DNA of 64,000 bases from Ganoderma boninense (taxonomy: Eukaryota; Basidiomycota; Agaricomycetes; Polyporales; Polyporaceae). The stretch is taken from positions 2,588,467 to 2,652,466 of the forward strand of contig CM035305.1 of the NCBI GenBank assembly GCA_002900995.3, read 5' to 3'. Of this stretch, positions 59,972 through 64,000 are shown piece by piece. The first letter of the stretch is position 1; the number at the start of each line of letters is the position of its first letter. The position numbers and the translations under genes were made by a program. The notes under the pieces are model-generated. The model was not told the origin of the DNA. It did not search any database and was given only the letters and a program-made list of their open reading frames with translations.

Positions 59972-60285
59972 ATGCAGTTTTTTTTACTTCAAAGTCCTGA
60001 GAGCTCGCGGAGGCGCGCGCGCCGCCGCGGTCATCCCTTTCCTCAACTTCAATGTCAAGACCACTTTGCCCGCTCGCGCCGGCCTCCACTTGATGTTCAA
60101 GGCTGCGCACCTATCGCGCCTCGATAAGGAGGCATATATGCACATGTAAGTGTGTTTTTGTAGCACATTGTGTCCCTGAACTATGCATCAGTACGGGTTT
60201 AACCCCTGTCGGAGGTGCTTTCACACTTGAGATGCTCATTTCTCCTCCAGTTCTTATCCGTTTCCCTCAGTTTTGGGCTCATTAG
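59972..60285 (+). CDS. Tentative small orphan gene
   Basis: Not recognised. After ATG 59972 (context TCAAAATG) the frame starts MQFF and meets a run of eight T (59978-59985). If the run were one base shorter, it would continue as YFKVLRARGGARAAA, VIPFLNFNVKTTLPARAG and LSRLDKEAYMH up to a strong donor GTAAGT (60148). After an acceptor at 60190-60191 it reads TGLTPVGGAFTLEML and ISPPVLIRFPQFWAH, then TAG 60283-60285. A pyrimidine-rich leader, good start context and consensus intron favour a real, perhaps well-expressed gene of about 90 residues. Read literally, the frame differs and ends at 60127-60129. Alternatively this is a non-coding transcript. Confidence 0.33.
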
Positions 60286-60729
60286 AAAGGTACAATTTAA
60301 TGCTTTTAGACGAGTGCATATTCGTTCGAATGCGTTGATTCGTCTCCCAACATTGTTGTATTTCCTCTCTTACACCATCTTAAAACATTAATGTCGCTTA
60401 TACGCTCTCTGTCTCTCATAGTACTTCGTCGTGTACAAGCAAATATATTCCATGCCCCAGAGCGTCGCTTTTGGGCTACATGACCTGTTTGGTACTGCGT
60501 GCGCGGTCATCCTGCGTGCTTGTGAGTCGCAGGCCTTTCGTTTTTGGGCGCTTACAGCCGTCTAGGGTTGGGGTTGGATTGGTCCTTTTGGTCTGGGGGA
60601 CCAATGTCCGGGCGCTTGGGACCAATACCAATCCCCCCTTGGAATGTGGAAGTTGCCCGAAGCTGTCGCAGCAGGCTTGAGCGTGACAGATCTCGGAGAT
60701 CTCTGAGCGATAAAAAGCGAGCGCATGTG

Positions 60730-60737
60730 TGACGTCA
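60730..60737. promoter_or_regulatory. CRE/ATF palindrome TGACGTCA
   Basis: Perfect ATF/CREB octamer 189 nt upstream of the MED20 start codon. Confidence 0.5.
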
Positions 60738-60772
60738 CGGCAGCGTGGCATGGGCGTTTGATGCTCAGCAGC

Positions 60773-60793
60773 GTTGAACGTTGAACGTTGAAC
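60773..60793. repeat. Tandem heptamer GTTGAAC x3
   Basis: Three perfect head-to-tail copies of GTTGAAC lie about 135-150 nt upstream of the MED20 ATG and 36 nt after a CRE palindrome. It may be a clustered binding site or simple slippage. Confidence 0.8.
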
Positions 60794-60925
60794 GGCCACT
60801 GCGGCACTGCGACTCTGGAGCGCATGTTTGCCTCCCTCGGACGGCCCCAACGATCGTAGATGGAGAATTTCTGCGGACAGGGAAACGTTTATTGAGCTCT
60901 TATTTGACCTTCCTGTGGTCGACAA

Positions 60926-62135
60926 ATGGGGTATTCGGGGTAAATTCCTACACAATCTGCACCTGGACAACGCTAACCACAGCACTACACCATCCAGACT
61001 CGTGAGATGGACCAACGCTCCCACTGCGGGACTCGAGCTTATTGCGCAAAACATTGTCAAGAATCACCAGGTGCCTGCCCCTTATCGACAACCTCGCGCG
61101 AGCCCTTGACTGATTTCTCCCTTCCTAGGGTGTATACAAAGGCAGATGGCTGCTCCACATGAAGTCCTTCCGTTCCATCATGGGATCCGTACCGGGCTTC
61201 CAAGTTCCCGTAGAGCGCTCCATGTGTACGCTCACCATGGATGGTAGGTTCACCCTCCTCACCCTGATCATAATCATGTCCTCCAGGACACGATTGATTC
61301 CTCCCCACAGACAATGTCTTCTGCGTCATCGAGGACCCTGCGGCGCCGATGCGCGCAGACTACCTCCAGCAGGCGGCCGAATATGCACGCGCCCACCCGG
61401 GTATGACTCTGACGCCGCCCACTCACTTCCGCCACACATTCCCCACGCTGAGCCCGCCCGCGGCCCTCGAGCAACTTCTCACCCAGCTTCGCGCGCGTTG
61501 GGTGTCCGTCCGCCAGACCGGGTCCTCCACCGCCGCTGCGGGACCTTCGGGGCAGAAAGGCGTTGGCATGGGCACTGGGCCGCATGTTACTGTGGATGGC
61601 CATGTGTATGCTATCGGAAGTGACTGGCTAGTGCGGGCAGGAAACGTGCACCTGGCTGGCGGTGCCGTGAAGGGGATGCTACTAGAGGTATGTATGCACT
61701 GACTGGCTTTTGAACACCGCAGTAACCTGATTTCCATTGGGAATAGGTGGAATACATGCCCTTACCTGTAATGGAGGCGGCGCTAGACATGCCGCCTGTT
61801 CTTGCCAACCTACTCTTGTCGGTGTTACCAAACGTACCGGATCCGAAACTCGCGGCTATAACTCTGGCGTGGGTTCTCATCTCTCAACGTCTGCTTTTTC
61901 GCTGATTTCCGTTGACCTTAGCGAGTGGCAATGGGAAGAGCTCCAGTGGGATACAGAAGAGGATCTGGAATGGGAGGCTGCAAGAAAGAACCAGGAACAA
62001 GCAGCTGAGGAGGACATCTACGCATCAGAGGAGGACCAGCCTTCCTCGTGCAAGGGGGATTGGATTGGGATGGACAGAGATCGCCGTTCTGCGTACCTCA
62101 TCATTCAAACTTTGAAGCAAGAGAACTTGCTCTGA
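60926..62135 (+). CDS. MED20: Mediator complex subunit 20 (MED20/Srb2)
   Basis: Head-module subunit of Mediator, bridging activators and RNA polymerase II with MED18. The predicted first exon is only 14 nt (60926-60939): ATG GGG TAT TCG GG, joined over intron 60940-60997 to give MGYSGLVRWTNAPTAGLELI, the expected MED20 start. Next: intron 61071-61128, then GVYKGRWLLHMKSFRSIMGS and VERSMCTLTMD, an intron of about 70 nt, DNVFCVIEDPAAPMRADYL, HFRHTFPTLSPPAALEQLL, VDGHVYAIGSDWLVRAGNVH and GGAVKGMLLE; then VEYMPLPVMEAALDMPP, and after an intron of about 55 nt EWQWEELQWDTEEDLEWE, an acidic end, and DRRSAYLIIQTLKQENLL with TGA at 62133-62135. The DWLVRAGNV...GMLLEVEY block matches the TBP-like fold of the family. 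Confidence 0.85.
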
Positions 62136-62257
62136 CCTTTCTTGTGTATTGCTGTGTAAAAGATCTAGAGACATGCGTGCATTGCAATGAAGGTGTTATA
62201 CGTTCGCCATCCCTCTACAAGACACGGGCATTGTTTGAACTGCGGGAAACGTTGCCA

Positions 62258-63768
62258 CTAAGACTCCGATTGCAACACAGCACGGACGAGCTCCTTTGTT
62301 TTCGCTTCCATCTCCCCGAAAATCTTCAGCGCGTCTGCCAGCTTGCGCGTCGTCTCCGCATCGGCAGCAATCGCATCCTTCAGCGCGGCGGCTCCATTGT
62401 CCAGGTAGTTGATCGACTTTACATCCGGATCTGTCCGGGCATAGATTGCGTGGGTCAGCTTCGCGTGCAACGTAGAGGAAGGCGCAGACGTCTGGCTCCG
62501 CAGACCTTACCTTGGGACGCAATTTTTGAGAGGTCAGTGCTCTCTTGGGACAGCTCCTCCGATCCATCTGCAGCCGCAAGCTGGTCTAGCACTGTGCCAG
62601 AAAGCGTGAGGTGGTCGGGGCCGAGTGACACTAATGCGACGACCTGCCGTGCAGTTTGGGATCAGTTCGTTGATACTCCTTCACTCAGACCACTGACCTC
62701 TTTCGCGGTTACGATGCTGTAAAACGAACAAGGGCGACCAGTAGTCAGCGATGGTGAATGAGGAAGAGCACAACTACGAGGACGAGCATCCGCGCAGGAG
62801 CAAAAGACTCGCCATCTCCCGCAGGAGTGGAGCTTTGCCCCACTATGTCGAAGGCTTACCTTGCAGGCATCACGAGCGTGCTGGCCCCGATCTCCTTGTA
62901 CAGGCGCACAATGGACTTGATTACCAGCGCGGCAGGGTGCTCGTTCGCGGTATCGGCGTACTCTTTCCACACACCGGGCTCGAAGTGCACCCGCAACTCT
63001 AGTGGGACAGCTCAAAATTACAGATCAGCCACGCGTACAAGTGGGGTACGCACCGTTGAAGTAGGGCGCGATGTACAAACAGCCTGCTTGATGGGCGGCG
63101 ATCGCCTGGGGCACGGAGAAAAGACAGGTGGATAGGGTCCGGATGCCGAGGCGTTCGAGATACTGGCACGCGATGGTGGATTCAGGCGTGGCCGGGATCT
63201 TGATGCAAACCCGGGATCTGCTCAGGAGCAGGGGATGCGGATCATAAAAAGAAATAGTAGTAAATATGCAGGAAAATGGCCTTCGAGATGAAGGCGAATA
63301 GCGCACTTAGGAATCCCATTCGCCTCAAAGACCGAGACAAGCTTTTTGGCGTGCTGAATGGTAGCCTCGGTGTTGTAGGCAGTTGATGGAGAAGTTTGAG
63401 CGTGGACACGGCCAGTCAAGTACGGGTAAACCTCCTTTGCCAGCAAGACTGTCTGTGTTGCACTATGAGTTCTGGGGGGGATGTCGTTGTTAAAGAGTAT
63501 GACGCACAAGGAGATCAATAGTATCGGATACTTGTGTCTCAATGTCTAGCTCAGCCTCGGTGGATCGGATCTGAGCACAGGCTTTCTGAAAGAGGTCTGA
63601 TCGCTCTGGCCTGACAGCTTCGCCATGAACGATAGCCTGATTGGATGTCATATCGCAGAACTTGGGGCCACCCTCGATGGTGTGGCGTGCCGCAACATCC
63701 GGGTCCATCGAATCAACATCGACGACGACCTTGGAGCGAACGCGGGAGAGGAGAGTTGCGGATGCCAT
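62258..63768 (-). CDS. Transaldolase
   Basis: Pentose-phosphate pathway enzyme that transfers a dihydroxyacetone unit between sugar phosphates. ATG is the complement of 63766-63768: MASATLLSRVRSKVVVDVDS. Exons give DVDSMDPDVAARHTIEGGP, KFCDMTSNQAIVHGEAV, YLTGRVHAQTSPSTAYNTEA and VCIKIPATPESTIACQYLE, which holds the likely Schiff-base lysine in KIPATPE (near 63195). Then come LSTCLFSVPQAIAAHQAGC, YIAPYFNG, VHFEPGVWKEYAD, LYKEIGASTLVMPA, SIVTAKEVVALVSLGPDHL, and the C-terminal helices KIFGEMEAKTKELV, ending in TAG 62258-62260. The KIPATPE form differs from the KIASTWEG form of yeast Tal1, so this is a divergent fungal transaldolase, hence no symbol. It lies tail-to-tail with MED20, 122 nt apart. 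Confidence 0.9.
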
Positions 63769-64000
63769 AGGGTCGTGGATCTTGGGGGATGGGTGGAGCA
63801 CTTGAATGGCCGAGGGGGGAGAGACTGAGGTGAGGTGAGGTGAGGTGAGGTGAGTGAGGCAGGGGGGAGAGAGGCGCATATAGGATGCCCCATTGCCTCA
63901 AGCTTCAAGCATCGGGCCAGGCACGCGTCGAGCTCTCCGACAAGCGTTGGTCGCATGACAAAATTCACGGCTTCCGGCTCTTGGCTCGGTCCCTCGCACC
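63769..64000. promoter_or_regulatory. Transaldolase promoter, to the right edge
   Basis: The upstream region of the minus-strand transaldolase gene, cut by the window edge. On the coding strand it is C/T-rich next to the ATG, as usual for highly expressed fungal genes, and contains the pentamer repeat below. Confidence 0.45.
63826..63850. repeat. Pentamer tandem repeat (TGAGG)5
   Basis: Five perfect copies of TGAGG (CCTCA on the transaldolase strand), followed by a partial copy, lie 58 nt upstream of the transaldolase ATG. In the transcript this would be a pyrimidine-rich repeat in the leader. Confidence 0.85.

Larger units (their letters stand above)
60286..60925. other. Intergenic region upstream of MED20
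   Basis: About 640 nt with no supportable coding gene. It contains a perfect CRE site (60730-60737) and a three-copy heptamer repeat (60773-60793), both within 200 nt of the MED20 start. Confidence 0.5.

Overview
The window is nuclear DNA of a filamentous basidiomycete, most likely an agaricomycete (a polypore-like fungus is my inference). Genes are dense, on both strands, cut by many 50-90 nt GT-AG introns, and often share very short intergenic gaps. Exon models below were assembled by eye from reading-frame continuity, GT/AG sites and recognised protein families, so splice sites are predictions.

Layout, left to right: an Ime2/RCK-type protein kinase (+, 1026-4456); about 2 kb without a supportable gene; a divergent pair encoding complex I subunit NDUFS6 (-) and the disaggregase Hsp104 (+) around one 347-nt promoter; two tandem paralogous genes of unknown function (-, 10840-12852 and 13096-15117); a NIPA-type magnesium transporter (+); a DENN-domain Rab-GEF-like protein (+); a 12-kb VPS13 bridge-like lipid transfer protein (-); a small orphan gene (+, 37320-38082); an ELO fatty-acid elongase (+); a PH-C2-RasGAP protein of the BUD2/CLA2 type (+); AP-2 alpha adaptin (-); a DExH RNA helicase with two dsRBD-like regions and a possible mitochondrial presequence (-); the Fe-S co-chaperone HSC20/Jac1 (-) head-to-head with a dysferlin-domain peroxin-like protein (+); TMEM135 (+); the diphthine methylesterase DPH7 (-); a tentative small gene (+, 59972-60285); Mediator subunit MED20 (+); and a transaldolase (-, 62258-63768).

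Most genes are conserved housekeeping functions: membrane and lipid traffic (VPS13, AP-2, DENN, DysF protein, ELO, TMEM135), mitochondrial biology (NDUFS6, HSC20, perhaps the helicase), signalling (kinase, RasGAP) and protein quality or translation (Hsp104, DPH7). There is no sign of a mobile element, rRNA, CRISPR or a secondary-metabolite cluster, and I found no convincing tRNA.

The points most worth a second look are: the tandem orphan gene pair; a 6-nt internal microexon in NDUFS6 and other tiny exons; perfect TGACGTCA sites upstream of several genes, among them mitochondrial ones; and single-base reading-frame breaks in otherwise well conserved genes, mostly at or beside single-base runs, which look more like assembly errors than gene decay.
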